Of a stretch of 64,000 nucleotides of DNA, positions 7,743 to 16,845 are shown one piece after another (within the stretch, counting starts at the first letter, position 1; each line of letters starts with the position of its first letter). A program made the translations under genes and the position numbers. A model generated the notes under the pieces. That model did no database searches and had not been told where the DNA came from. It was given only the letters and a program-made list of their open reading frames with translations. The DNA comes from JAMQPK01 sp963782595 (GTDB taxonomy: Bacteria; Acidobacteriota; Vicinamibacteria; Vicinamibacterales; JAMQPK01). Location: positions 1-64,000 of the forward strand of contig CAWAKJ010000004.1 in the NCBI GenBank assembly GCA_963782595.1, written 5' to 3'.

Positions 7743-10721
7743 ATGCCCGAAACACCGGTCGCGGCGGCCACCGATATCGTCGTCCGTGGCGCGCGCACAC
7801 ACAACCTGAAGAACGTCGACGTTTCACTGCCACTCGGCCAGTTGATCATCGTCACTGGTGTCAGCGGATCCGGCAAGTCGTCGCTGGCCTTCGACACCAT
7901 CTATGCCGAAGGGCAGCGCCGTTACGTGAGCTCCCTGTCGGCGTACGCCCGGCAGTTTCTCGAGCGGATGGAAAAGCCCGATGTCGATCGCATCGAAGGT
8001 ATCTGTCCGGCCATCGCCATCCGGCAGAAAAACAGCATCAGGAACCCGCGGTCGACCGTCGGCACGACGACGGAAATCCACGACTACCTGCGGCTGCTGT
8101 TCGCACGCGTCGGCCGCACGTATTGCCGGCAGTGCGGACAGCAAGTCGTTCGCGACACGGCCGAAATCGTGGCGAAGCACCTGGGCAGTTTGCCGGAAGG
8201 CACCAGGCTGCTCATCGGCTTCGAGATGCCCGTCGTCGATCCGGGTGAAGTCCCTGAGCGTACTGACGCAGAAACTGACGATGAAGATCCAGACCCAGGG
8301 ATGAGGGATTTGGGATTAGGGATTAGGAGTGGCGGTCCGAGTCCCGCTTCGCTGACATTTACACTCAACGAATTGCGCCGGAAGGGATTCCATCGCCTCT
8401 ACGTGAACGGTCGGACGATCACGCTGGACGAGGTGACGCCCGCGGAACTGCGCGACCAGACGACGTTGAGGGTCATCATCGATCGCGTGAAGCTGGAAGG
8501 CGACCTGCGGACACGGATGACCGACTCGATCGAGACCGCCTATCGTGAAACTGGCGGGACGGCGTTCGCCATCGAAGACAATCCAGGTGCGACGGGTGCA
8601 ATAGGTGCAACAGGTGCAACAGGTGCAACAGGTGCGACGGGTGCGCCGGCGAAGACGCACGTGTTCAGCGAGCGCTTCGAGTGCCAGAATTGCAATCTCA
8701 CCTACGAGGCCCCTCAGCCGAGACTGTTTTCGTTCAACAACCCGTTTGGCGCGTGTCCGACGTGCCATGGGTTCGGCAACATCATCGAGCTCGATCTCGA
8801 CCTCGTCGTGCCCGACCCGAACCTGTCGATCCAGCAGGGAGCGATTGAGCCGTGGACCAAGGCGCACTATCGCGCCCAACTGGCCGAGCTGAAGCGGGCG
8901 GCGAAGACGTCCGACATCCGTCTGGAAATACCCTGGAAGGATTTGACGGACGCCGAGCGCGCGATCGTGGTCGAAGGCGACGGCAAAGACTACGACGGCA
9001 TCCGGGGCTTCTTTCGCTGGCTCGAACGCAAGAAATACAAGGTGCACGTCCGTGTGTTCCTGAGCCGCTATCGCGGCTATCTGACATGCCCCGAGTGTGG
9101 AGGCGCCCGCCTGCGCCGTGAAGCTCGTGACGTGCGCGTGGGTGGCCGGACCATCGATAAGGTGTCGGCCGACACTGTTCGCGAAGCCGCGGCGTTTCTG
9201 CAGGCGCTGCAGCTGACTGAAAAGGAAGCGGCGATCGGCGAAAAGGTCCTGAAGGAGATTCAGAAGCGGCTCAAGTTTCTGAGCGATGTGGGCCTGGATT
9301 ACCTGACGCTCGACCGGCTGTCGTCGACACTCTCAGGGGGCGAATCGCAGCGGATCAATCTTGCGACCTCGCTCGGGTCGTCGCTGGTGGACACCCTGTA
9401 CGTGCTCGACGAGCCGTCGATCGGGCTGCACTCGCGCGACAACCTTCGTCTCATCAACATCCTGCGCCAGCTCCGCGACCAGGGGAACACCGTGCTCGTC
9501 GTCGAGCACGACGAAGACATGATTCGCGTCGGCGACACGATCGTCGACCTTGGGCTTGGGGCAGGGGAGCAGGGCGGACGGGTCGTGTTCGCGGGACCAC
9601 TCGAGAACCTCCTGCAGGATCAACGATCGCTCACGGCCAAATATCTGCGGGGCGATCTGGCGATTCCGGTTCCTTCCACACGGCGGCGCGGCAGCGGGCA
9701 AAAGCTGCGGCTGCTGGGCGCGACCGAGCACAATCTGAAGAACATCGACGTCGAGATTCCGCTCAACACGCTCACCGGCATTACCGGCGTCAGCGGATCC
9801 GGCAAATCGACGCTCGTTCACGACGTCTTGTACGCGGCGGTCAAGCGGGCCAAGGGCGGCTCTGAAAAGCGCATCGGCGCCTACCGCAAGCTCGAAGGGA
9901 CCGAATTCGTCAGCGACGTGGTGCTCGTCGACCAGACGCCGATCGGCCGGACGCCACGGTCGAATCCGGTGACCTACCTCAAAGCCTTCGATCCGATCCG
10001 CGAGATCTTTGCCGCGACCAAGGACGCCAAGGCGCGCGGCTTGACGGCGAGTCACTTTTCGTTCAACGTTCCGGGCGGGCGCTGCGAGGCCTGCCAGGGC
10101 GAAGGCGAGGTGCGCGTCGAGATGCAGTTTCTGGCCGACGTTTTCGTGCCCTGCGACCAGTGCGACGGCCGCCGGTTCAAGCCGCAGATTCTCGATGTGA
10201 AGTACCGGGGCAAGAACATCAACCAGGTGCTGGACCTCACGGTTCGGGAAGCGCTGACGTTCTTCAGTACGTCGCCCAAAGTGCTCCGGCGCCTGCAAGT
10301 GCTCGATGAAATCGGCCTCGGCTATCTCCGACTGGGTCAGCCGGCGACGACGCTTTCGGGTGGCGAAGCGCAGCGCATCAAGATTGCGTCGCACCTGTCA
10401 TCGAGAACGGGCGATCGCATCCTGTACGTGCTCGATGAGCCCACAACGGGCCTGCATTTCGACGACATCGCGAAGTTGTTGACGGCGTTCAGGAAGCTTC
10501 TCGAAGCCGGACACACGCTGGTCGTCATCGAGCACAACCTCGATGTCTTGAAGACCGCAGACTACATCATCGACCTCGGACCTGAAGGAGGGCACGAGGG
10601 TGGCAGGGTCGTGGCCACTGGTACGCCGGAGCAGATTGCCAAGGCCCCTGGATCTCATACCGGACAGTTTCTCGCTCCGGTGCTCGCGATCGGACGATCT
10701 CACGCATATGCGCTTGAATAG
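7743..10721 (+). CDS. uvrA: UvrABC excinuclease subunit A
   Basis: Complete 992-aa damage-recognition ATPase of nucleotide excision repair. It has two ABC modules, Walker A GVSGSGKSS near residue 38 and GVSGSGKST near residue 681, two LSGGE signatures, and zinc knuckles CRQCG, CQNC/CPTC and the C-terminal CEACQGEGEV...CDQC finger. Two stretches are not part of the family: residues about 186-195 (GMRDLGLGIR), encoded by four GGGATTA-type heptamers, and residues about 281-301, a Gly-Ala-Thr run encoded by nine-base repeats just before the FSERFECQNC finger. Both fall in the UvrB-binding/insertion region where length variation may be tolerated. The frame is uninterrupted. The stop overlaps the next gene by 14 bp. 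Confidence 0.97.
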   Translation: MPETPVAAATDIVVRGARTHNLKNVDVSLPLGQLIIVTGVSGSGKSSLAFDTIYAEGQRRYVSSLSAYARQFLERMEKPDVDRIEGICPAIAIRQKNSIRNPRSTVGTTTEIHDYLRLLFARVGRTYCRQCGQQVVRDTAEIVAKHLGSLPEGTRLLIGFEMPVVDPGEVPERTDAETDDEDPDPGMRDLGLGIRSGGPSPASLTFTLNELRRKGFHRLYVNGRTITLDEVTPAELRDQTTLRVIIDRVKLEGDLRTRMTDSIETAYRETGGTAFAIEDNPGATGAIGATGATGATGATGAPAKTHVFSERFECQNCNLTYEAPQPRLFSFNNPFGACPTCHGFGNIIELDLDLVVPDPNLSIQQGAIEPWTKAHYRAQLAELKRAAKTSDIRLEIPWKDLTDAERAIVVEGDGKDYDGIRGFFRWLERKKYKVHVRVFLSRYRGYLTCPECGGARLRREARDVRVGGRTIDKVSADTVREAAAFLQALQLTEKEAAIGEKVLKEIQKRLKFLSDVGLDYLTLDRLSSTLSGGESQRINLATSLGSSLVDTLYVLDEPSIGLHSRDNLRLINILRQLRDQGNTVLVVEHDEDMIRVGDTIVDLGLGAGEQGGRVVFAGPLENLLQDQRSLTAKYLRGDLAIPVPSTRRRGSGQKLRLLGATEHNLKNIDVEIPLNTLTGITGVSGSGKSTLVHDVLYAAVKRAKGGSEKRIGAYRKLEGTEFVSDVVLVDQTPIGRTPRSNPVTYLKAFDPIREIFAATKDAKARGLTASHFSFNVPGGRCEACQGEGEVRVEMQFLADVFVPCDQCDGRRFKPQILDVKYRGKNINQVLDLTVREALTFFSTSPKVLRRLQVLDEIGLGYLRLGQPATTLSGGEAQRIKIASHLSSRTGDRILYVLDEPTTGLHFDDIAKLLTAFRKLLEAGHTLVVIEHNLDVLKTADYIIDLGPEGGHEGGRVVATGTPEQIAKAPGSHTGQFLAPVLAIGRSHAYALE
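8298..8327 (+). repeat. Heptamer array GGGATTR inside uvrA
   Basis: Four contiguous 7-mers: GGGATGA, GGGATTT, GGGATTA, GGGATTA, then GGA. Related arrays are seen at 10731, 12530, 22252 and 31232 between or at the ends of other genes. Here it is translated in frame within UvrA. Confidence 0.85.
8586..8645 (+). repeat. Nonamer array GGTGCAACA inside uvrA
   Basis: Six full 9-mers (GGTGCGACG, GGTGCAATA, three GGTGCAACA, GGTGCGACG) plus GGTGCG. The same 9-mer family is intergenic at 15754 and appears on the opposite strand inside the receiver gene at 41482. Confidence 0.9.
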
Positions 10722-11907
10722 ATCAAAACAGGGATTTGGGATTGGGGATTGGGGATTAGCGGTCGCGCTCGCCGCCTGTGTCGCTTCGCTCGCGGCGCAG
10801 CAGTACACCTTCGAAGAGGTCGCGTCCGGTCTCAAGCACAAGGATCCCAATACTCGCCTTCGGGCGATTCAGATACTCACCGAGGCCGACTATCCCGAGG
10901 CTGCCGCGCCAATCGGAAACGCCCTCGGCGACGCCGACGATCGCGTGCAACTGGCGGCTCTCGCGGCGGAGCGCTCCTTGTTCACGTTGCGCCCGATCTC
11001 GCGCCGCACAAAAGTCGGGTTCATCATCGAACGACGAACAACGGCCAGTGGTGACATGGCGGCGGAGGGGCAGCTCGGACTCAAGCCCCGACGGGTGCCG
11101 CCGCACATCCTCGGCGGGCTCGTGCTCGCGCTGAGCGATTCGAATGTGCGCGTCCGCGCCGAGGCAGTCGACCTCGCCGCATTGCTCGTGCCTGCGGCTT
11201 GCCCGGTGAGGCTGCGTGCCAACGACAAGGCGGGGGCGGTGGAGGGTGGATGTGCCCAGGTCGGCAACGCTCTCGTCGAAAACATCAACTCGAGACAGGC
11301 GCCGTTACGGCGCGCGGCGATGCAGGCACTCGGCCGGCTGCGATATGCGAACGCGGTACAGGCGCTGCTGGATCAACTGAGCTATTACGAGAAGGGCCCG
11401 GATGCGTACGCTGCGGTCGAAGGGCTCGCCGGCATCGGTCATGTGGCCTCGATTTCGACCTTCGAGCAGTTGTTGTCGAGCTCGAACGCCGGATTGCGAA
11501 GGCTGGCTGTCGAAGGGCTCGCGCGCGCGGGCCACCGCGAGGCTCTTCCGACGCTTCAGCAGATGGAGCAAAACGAGCGCTCGCCCGAGGTGCTCCTCAG
11601 TCTGCGTTACGCGAGTCTCGCACTTGGTCTGCCGGGTGGCAGCGTTTCCGGGCTACTGAGTGCGGCCCGAGACACGCCGCTGAAGCTACTGGCAGTCCAG
11701 TACCTTCTCGATCTTGCGCCCTCGATGAGCTCGACTCTCGCCCCATTCCTGCGCGACGGCGATGCCGCCACACGCCGGGTCGTTGCCGATGTGCTGGGAT
11801 TTTCGGGTGATGCCGCGGTCGTGGGGGCGTTGACGGACGCTGCGAAGGATTCCGATCCGGATGTCGCGCTCGCCGCCGAACGCGCGCTCGAGCGCCTGAA
11901 ACTGTAG
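10708..11907 (+). CDS. Exported HEAT-repeat protein (399 aa)
   Basis: Successive helical pairs of the HEAT/PBS-lyase kind run through the whole protein, for example HKDPNTRLRAIQILTEADY, GDADDRVQLAALAAERSLF, DSNVRVRAEAVDLAALL and SGDAAVVGALTDAAKDSDPD. Such scaffolds bind partner proteins; no enzyme motif is present. The N-terminus has an export-type hydrophobic stretch LAVALAACVASLAAQQ, so it is probably periplasmic. The ATG at 10708 overlaps the uvrA 3' end. Residues 9-17 before the hydrophobic core are encoded by a GGGATTG heptamer array, so the amino-terminal part of the leader is repeat-derived. It is translationally coupled to the next gene (TAGTG). Confidence 0.8.
   Translation: MRLNRSKQGFGIGDWGLAVALAACVASLAAQQYTFEEVASGLKHKDPNTRLRAIQILTEADYPEAAAPIGNALGDADDRVQLAALAAERSLFTLRPISRRTKVGFIIERRTTASGDMAAEGQLGLKPRRVPPHILGGLVLALSDSNVRVRAEAVDLAALLVPAACPVRLRANDKAGAVEGGCAQVGNALVENINSRQAPLRRAAMQALGRLRYANAVQALLDQLSYYEKGPDAYAAVEGLAGIGHVASISTFEQLLSSSNAGLRRLAVEGLARAGHREALPTLQQMEQNERSPEVLLSLRYASLALGLPGGSVSGLLSAARDTPLKLLAVQYLLDLAPSMSSTLAPFLRDGDAATRRVVADVLGFSGDAAVVGALTDAAKDSDPDVALAAERALERLKL
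10731..10758 (+). repeat. Heptamer array GGGATTG in signal-peptide region
   Basis: Four perfect tandem 7-mers: GGGATTT, GGGATTG, GGGATTG, GGGATTA, inside the first 20 codons of the HEAT-repeat gene. Confidence 0.88.
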
Positions 11908-12527
11908 TGCCCCTGCCGCGCGCGTTTTACGCCCGGCCGACTCTCGCCGTTGCGCCCGATTTGCTGGGCAAGGTGCTGGTGCACCGCACGTCGGCCGGAC
12001 TCACCTCGGGCATCATCGTCGAGGTCGAGGCCTATGTCGGCGAGTCCGATCCTGCCTGCCATGCCGCACCCGGTCCAACAAAGCGCAACGCCCCGCTCTA
12101 CGGACCACCTGGTCATGCGTACGTGTACCTCAATTACGGCGTCCACCCGCTGGTGAACGCCGTCACGGAACCCGCGCAATCGCCAGCCGCCGTTCTGATT
12201 CGTGCACTGGAGCCGCTCGACGGCATTCCGCTGATGCGCCGGCGCCGCATGCGGTCGCGCACCGCAAGGCACACGAAGCGCACGAGCCGCATTTCTGATC
12301 ACGCACTGTGCAAAGGGCCGGGCAACGTGACCCATGCTCTGGGGATCACGTTGAAGAACGACGGCATCGATCTCCTTGGTGACGAGTTGTACATCGAGGA
12401 TCGAGGCCATCGCATCGAGGGCATTTCCTGGAGTCCGCGCATCGGCATCTCCGTCGGCACCGATCGCCACTGGCGGTGTTACGCGGAAGGACATGGCTGT
12501 GTATCTGGAAAAAAGCTCAGCCAGTGA
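11907..12527 (+). CDS. mpg: DNA-3-methyladenine glycosylase (AAG/MPG family)
   Basis: Excises alkylated and deaminated purines, starting base excision repair. The sequence has the AAG fold markers: ARPTLAVAPDLLGKVLVH at the start, IIVEVEAYVGESDPACHA with the catalytic Glu, NAPLYGPPGHAYVYLNYG, LVNAVT, ALCKGPGNVTHALGIT and SPRIGISVG. Its length (206 aa) is normal for bacteria. The GTG at 11907 shares its first base with the stop of the HEAT gene, so the two are probably co-translated. A large heptamer hairpin follows the stop. With uvrA upstream it makes a small repair group. Confidence 0.93.
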   Translation: MPLPRAFYARPTLAVAPDLLGKVLVHRTSAGLTSGIIVEVEAYVGESDPACHAAPGPTKRNAPLYGPPGHAYVYLNYGVHPLVNAVTEPAQSPAAVLIRALEPLDGIPLMRRRRMRSRTARHTKRTSRISDHALCKGPGNVTHALGITLKNDGIDLLGDELYIEDRGHRIEGISWSPRIGISVGTDRHWRCYAEGHGCVSGKKLSQ

Positions 12528-12529
12528 TT

Positions 12530-12615
12530 GGGGACTAGGGATTGGGGACTAGGGATTGGTTCTGAACGTGCTTGTAGTGTGACCGGCTAATCCCTGATCC
12601 CTGATCCCTAGTCCC
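12530..12615. repeat. Inverted heptamer arrays between mpg and the protease gene
   Basis: The left arm (12530-12559) reads GGGGACTAGGGATTGGGGAC and continues with TAGGGATTGG; the right arm (12588-12615) carries TAATCCC, TGATCCC, TGATCCC and TAGTCCC in the opposite orientation. The arms can pair over about 28 bases around a 28-base loop. It lies between two convergent genes. Confidence 0.85.
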
Positions 12616-12623
12616 GACGTGGA

Positions 12624-13802
<1,179 letters not shown>

Positions 13803-13812
13803 CGTAGCATGT

Positions 13813-13842
13813 TTGACGCGCCTTCGCGAAGTTGGGTACGAT
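13813..13842 (+). promoter_or_regulatory. Candidate sigma70 promoter for efp, leaderless transcript
   Basis: TTGACG at 13813-13818 and TACGAT at 13837-13842 are 18 bp apart. The expected transcript start, about seven bases after the -10 box, is at 13849, two bases before the efp ATG at 13851. No ribosome-binding sequence lies between. Confidence 0.55.
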
Positions 13843-13850
13843 CGTCCGCT

Positions 13851-14414
13851 ATGGCGTCAATACAGGCAACACGGCTTCGGAAGGGCAACCTCATCAAAGT
13901 GGGCGACGACCTCCTGCGCATCCTGGAACTGCATCATCTGACTCCCGGCAACAAGCGAGGGTTCGTGCAGTGCCGGGCGCGAAATATCAGGTCGAGCACC
14001 CTTGTCGATTGCAAGTTCCGCGCTGAAGAGGACATCGAGCGCGCGATTCTCGACGAGCACGACATGCAGTATCTCTATAGCGACGGCGATGCATTCCACT
14101 TCATGAATACCGAGACATTCGAGCAGCTTCATATCGACCGCGAAGTGCTCGGCGACGCGGTGAACTACATCCTTCCGGATTCGACCATCAAGGTGGAGTT
14201 CTACGGCACCGAGCCGGTCGGTATCGATCTGCCGGTCACCGTGGATTTGCGCGTGGAAGACACCGTCCCGGGCATCAAGGGAGCGACCGCAAGTGCGCAA
14301 GTGAAACCCGCGCGCACTGAAACCGGTCTCGTCGTCCAGGTGCCGCCGTTCATCAACATCGGCGACCGGATCCGGGTCAATACGGAGACGGGCGAATATC
14401 AGTCTCGAGTGTAG
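13851..14414 (+). CDS. efp: Translation elongation factor P
   Basis: 187 aa, three-barrel EF-P that helps ribosomes through polyproline stretches. The N-terminal KOW-like domain begins MASIQATRLRKGNLIKVGDD; OB domains follow (PDSTIKVEFYGTEPVGIDLP and the C-terminal GLVVQVPPFINIGDRIRVNT signature). At the functional loop tip the sequence is LTPGNKRGF, where E. coli has KPGKGQAF: the residue after PG, normally the modified Lys or an Arg, is Asn, and Lys comes one place later. The gene is therefore an EF-P with a non-classical tip. Polyproline-rich proteins in this window (for example the receiver protein at 40489) are plausible clients. Promoter geometry suggests a leaderless mRNA. Confidence 0.95.
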   Translation: MASIQATRLRKGNLIKVGDDLLRILELHHLTPGNKRGFVQCRARNIRSSTLVDCKFRAEEDIERAILDEHDMQYLYSDGDAFHFMNTETFEQLHIDREVLGDAVNYILPDSTIKVEFYGTEPVGIDLPVTVDLRVEDTVPGIKGATASAQVKPARTETGLVVQVPPFINIGDRIRVNTETGEYQSRV

Positions 14415-14421
14415 AGAATCC

Positions 14422-14530
14422 CGTCAGGGCAGAAGGATGATGGCAGATGGCAGAGCGTTCATCCTGCCACATCCATCTGACATCTGCCATGAGGTTATCT
14501 GCCATCTGCTATCTGCCATTTGCCCTGACG
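14422..14530. repeat. TGGCAGA heptamer hairpin between efp and tdk
   Basis: CGTCAGGGCA at 14422-14431 pairs exactly with TGCCCTGACG at 14521-14530. Inside, TGATGGCAGATGGCAGAG on the left faces repeated ATCTGCC/TCTGCCA words on the right. The whole 109 bp can fold into one long imperfect hairpin. The same 7-mer occurs at 31771 and 39990. Confidence 0.87.
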
Positions 14531-14541
14531 AGCATCAAGAC

Positions 14542-15138
14542 ATGGATGTACCTCACCGCAACCCCGCCCTCGGGTGGATCGAAGTCATTACGGGCAGCAT
14601 GTTCAGCGGCAAGAGCGAAGAGCTGATCCGGCGCCTGCGTCGCGCCCAGATTGCCCGGCAGAGGGTGCAGATCTTCAAGCCGGCATTCGACAACCGGTTT
14701 GCCGAGGCCGAGATCGTCTCGCACAGCGAGATGCGCATTCAGGGCGTCAAAGTCGGCAGCTCGGCCGAGTTGCTGCGCCTCGTCAACGAGGACACCGAGG
14801 TCGTCGGCATCGACGAAGCGCAGTTCTTCGACAAGGATCTGCCCGCGGCGTGCACCGCGCTCGCGGGCGCCAACAAGCGAATTGTCGTGGCGGGGTTGGA
14901 CACGGACTACCTCGGCCGGCCGTTCGAGCCGATGCCGGTGCTGATGGCCATAGCTGAGTACGTGACCAAGACACACGCGATCTGCATGGTGTGTGGCAAT
15001 CCAGCCAGCCACACCCAGCGGCTGGTTGCCAGCGACGAGCGGCTGCTGCTTGGTGCGACCGGGACCTACGAGGCACGGTGTCGCAAATGCTTCGACCCGA
15101 CATTGGCGTCGTCGCCCGGCAAGCGGGTGGCGAAGTAG
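14542..15138 (+). CDS. tdk: Thymidine kinase (type II, TK1-like)
   Basis: 198-aa salvage kinase that phosphorylates thymidine with ATP. P-loop GSMFSGKSEELIRRLRRA lies near residue 16, the DEAQFF catalytic motif near 90, GLDTDYLGRPFEPMP next, then zinc-binding CMVCG and CRKC pairs in the C-terminal lasso region with ATGTYEARCR. The ATG at 14542 was chosen because conservation starts here; the frame is open further upstream only through the repeat hairpin. No recognisable ribosome site lies just before the ATG because the repeat ends about 12 bases before it. Confidence 0.95.
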   Translation: MDVPHRNPALGWIEVITGSMFSGKSEELIRRLRRAQIARQRVQIFKPAFDNRFAEAEIVSHSEMRIQGVKVGSSAELLRLVNEDTEVVGIDEAQFFDKDLPAACTALAGANKRIVVAGLDTDYLGRPFEPMPVLMAIAEYVTKTHAICMVCGNPASHTQRLVASDERLLLGATGTYEARCRKCFDPTLASSPGKRVAK

Positions 15139-15166
15139 TCGGCAAACGGCAGGTTAAACTACCGTC

Positions 15167-15754
15167 ATGAGCGGCGCGGAATATACCCCGCAGCTTCTGC
15201 TGCTGCTGGGTGTCGGCTTTTTCGTGGCGAACGTGCGCATCGGTATCGATGCGCTCAAGTTTCTGCGGCGACGATCGTCGGCGCAGTTGACGTGGCGCGG
15301 CCCGCGGCCACGCTACTACGGCTTGCAGCTCGCGCTTGGGGTGATCCTCGGTGTGCTCCTCGCCTATGACGTCTTCGTCATCATGCGTTCGGCGCCCCAG
15401 CTGCGAGCAGCCTTCGCGCCCCAGGTGTTCGGGATTAGCATGATGTTCGCCTATTACGGCTACCTGGTGCCGCTCAGACAGCGAATCGGCCGCGGTTTTT
15501 ACGCCGACGGCATCTGGTCGGAAACAGGCTTTGTCCCCTACTGGAAGATCGGCGCGGTGTCGTGGCGGGAAGGGGAGGAAATTGCCCTGGTCATCGTCTC
15601 CCGCCTTAGAAACCTGGCCCGACGGCTGGTCGTGCCCGGAAACCACTATGCGGCGGCCCGGCGGCTTTTGCGCGACAAGATAGCCGGGCACGACATACAG
15701 TTACTGCATACCGGCCTGGAGCTCGGCGCGCACGACGAACGCGACGACGTTTAG
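15167..15754 (+). CDS. Membrane protein of unknown function (195 aa)
   Basis: Three hydrophobic segments are visible: LLLLLGVGFFVANVRIGI near residue 10, LQLALGVILGVLLAYDVFVIM near 53 and VFGISMMFAYYGYLVPL near 87. A soluble tail follows with GFYADGIWSETGFVPYWKIGAVSWRE, a pattern seen in DUF5673-like proteins that resemble a PH-like domain behind membrane helices. Similarity is by eye and modest. No catalytic residue is evident. The ATG at 15167 follows tdk by 28 bp on the same strand, so co-transcription is likely. The last stop base is also the first base of a nine-base repeat array. Confidence 0.65.
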   Translation: MSGAEYTPQLLLLLGVGFFVANVRIGIDALKFLRRRSSAQLTWRGPRPRYYGLQLALGVILGVLLAYDVFVIMRSAPQLRAAFAPQVFGISMMFAYYGYLVPLRQRIGRGFYADGIWSETGFVPYWKIGAVSWREGEEIALVIVSRLRNLARRLVVPGNHYAAARRLLRDKIAGHDIQLLHTGLELGAHDERDDV

Positions 15755-15807
15755 GTGCAATGGGTGCAATAGGTGCGATGGGTGCAATGGGTGCGGTCGG
15801 TGCGATG
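15754..15807 (+). repeat. Nonamer array GGTGCAATG, intergenic
   Basis: Six contiguous 9-mers: GGTGCAATG, GGTGCAATA, GGTGCGATG, GGTGCAATG, GGTGCGGTC, GGTGCGATG. The array starts at the final base of the preceding stop codon. Confidence 0.9.
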
Positions 15808-15810
15808 GGG

Positions 15811-15836
15811 CTAACCACTAACCACCAACCACCAAC
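15811..15836 (+). repeat. Heptamer array CTAACCA, intergenic
   Basis: Units CTAACCA, CTAACCA, CCAACCA and a partial CCAACG directly follow the nonamer array, so two arrays of different period lie next to each other. Confidence 0.8.
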
Positions 15837-15939
15837 GACGCCGAGGGGTACCGTAATCTCACACTTCTGCCGATAGAAAGCCTGTCGCGCCGAGCGATTC
15901 TGTGAAGCGGCGCGAAGGCGGGTACACAAAGGAAGGTAT

Positions 15940-16800
15940 ATGGCAGCGAGAGCGACCTGGAAAGGGTACCTGAAGGTCAGCCTGGTGAACATTCCGATCA
16001 AGGTGTTCCCGGCGACCGAGTCGAGCGGGACCATCTCGTTCAACCAGCTCCATGGAGAATGCCAGACGCGAATCCAGCAGAAGCGCTGGTGCCCCACGTG
16101 CAATAAGGAAGTGGCCAATACCGAGCTGGTCAAGGGGTACGAGTTCGAGAAGGGCCGCTATGTCGTGATGTCGGAAGAGGACATCGACAAGGTTCGCCCG
16201 GCCTCCACGCGCGTCATCGATCTCGTCCAGTTCGACGATTCGAGCGCCCTCGACCCGATGTACGTGGACCGCACGTACTACCTCGCGCCCGATGGCCAGG
16301 TCGCCGCCGACGCGTTCGCCGTCTTCCACGAAGGGATGAAAGGGAAGATTGGCATCGGGAAGCTTGCGCTGTACGGCCGCGAGTATCTGGTCGCGGTGAA
16401 GCCGCACGACAGGGGCCTCGTCATGTACACACTGCATCACGCGGCGGAAATCCGCGGCACGGACAGCATCGAAGAGCTGGCGACGATTCCCACCAAAGTG
16501 AAGCCGCAGGAAGTGCAGCTGGCCCGACAGGTGATCGGCACATTCGAGAAGAAGCTCGATCTGAACGACTATCTGGACGAGTACCGCGAAGGGTTGCAGC
16601 GCATCATCGACGCAAAGGTGGCAGGTGAAGAAGTTGTCACGCCGGCCGTCGAGATGCCACCCAAGGTCGTCAACCTGATGGAAGCTCTCAAGAAGAGCCT
16701 CGATACGGTCAGTGCCAACAAGAAACCGTCTGCCAAAGCCGATCTGAAAGAGAAGAAGGCAGCGGCGACACGCGCGGAACCGAAACGCCGCCGAGCCTAA
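15940..16800 (+). CDS. ku: Ku-family DNA end-binding protein
   Basis: 286-aa bacterial Ku, a homodimeric ring that binds double-strand DNA ends for non-homologous end joining. It begins MAARATWKGYLKVSLVNIPI, then FNQLHGECQTRIQQKRWCP, YEFEKGRYVVMSEEDI, TYYLAPDG and PHDRGLVMYTLHHAAEIR, which are standard Ku-core motifs. The last 40 residues are Lys/Ala/Arg-rich, the DNA-binding or LigD-recruiting tail. An AAGGAAGG ribosome site precedes the ATG. No ligD or other DNA ligase is in the window, so its partner must be encoded elsewhere. Confidence 0.95.
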   Translation: MAARATWKGYLKVSLVNIPIKVFPATESSGTISFNQLHGECQTRIQQKRWCPTCNKEVANTELVKGYEFEKGRYVVMSEEDIDKVRPASTRVIDLVQFDDSSALDPMYVDRTYYLAPDGQVAADAFAVFHEGMKGKIGIGKLALYGREYLVAVKPHDRGLVMYTLHHAAEIRGTDSIEELATIPTKVKPQEVQLARQVIGTFEKKLDLNDYLDEYREGLQRIIDAKVAGEEVVTPAVEMPPKVVNLMEALKKSLDTVSANKKPSAKADLKEKKAAATRAEPKRRRA

Positions 16801-16801
16801 C

Positions 16802-16836
16802 GGCTACGGGCTCCAGGCTACGGGCTACCGGCTAGA
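16802..16836 (+). repeat. Heptamer array GGCTACG
   Basis: Five 7-mers: GGCTACG, GGCTCCA, GGCTACG, GGCTACC, GGCTAGA, filling the gap between ku and the next gene. Confidence 0.82.
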
Positions 16837-16845
16837 ATCGTCCAC

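Noticed and set aside
8586..8645. CRISPR-like array
   Set aside because: Units are 9 bp, contiguous, without spacers, and translated in frame within UvrA. The same applies to all other arrays here.
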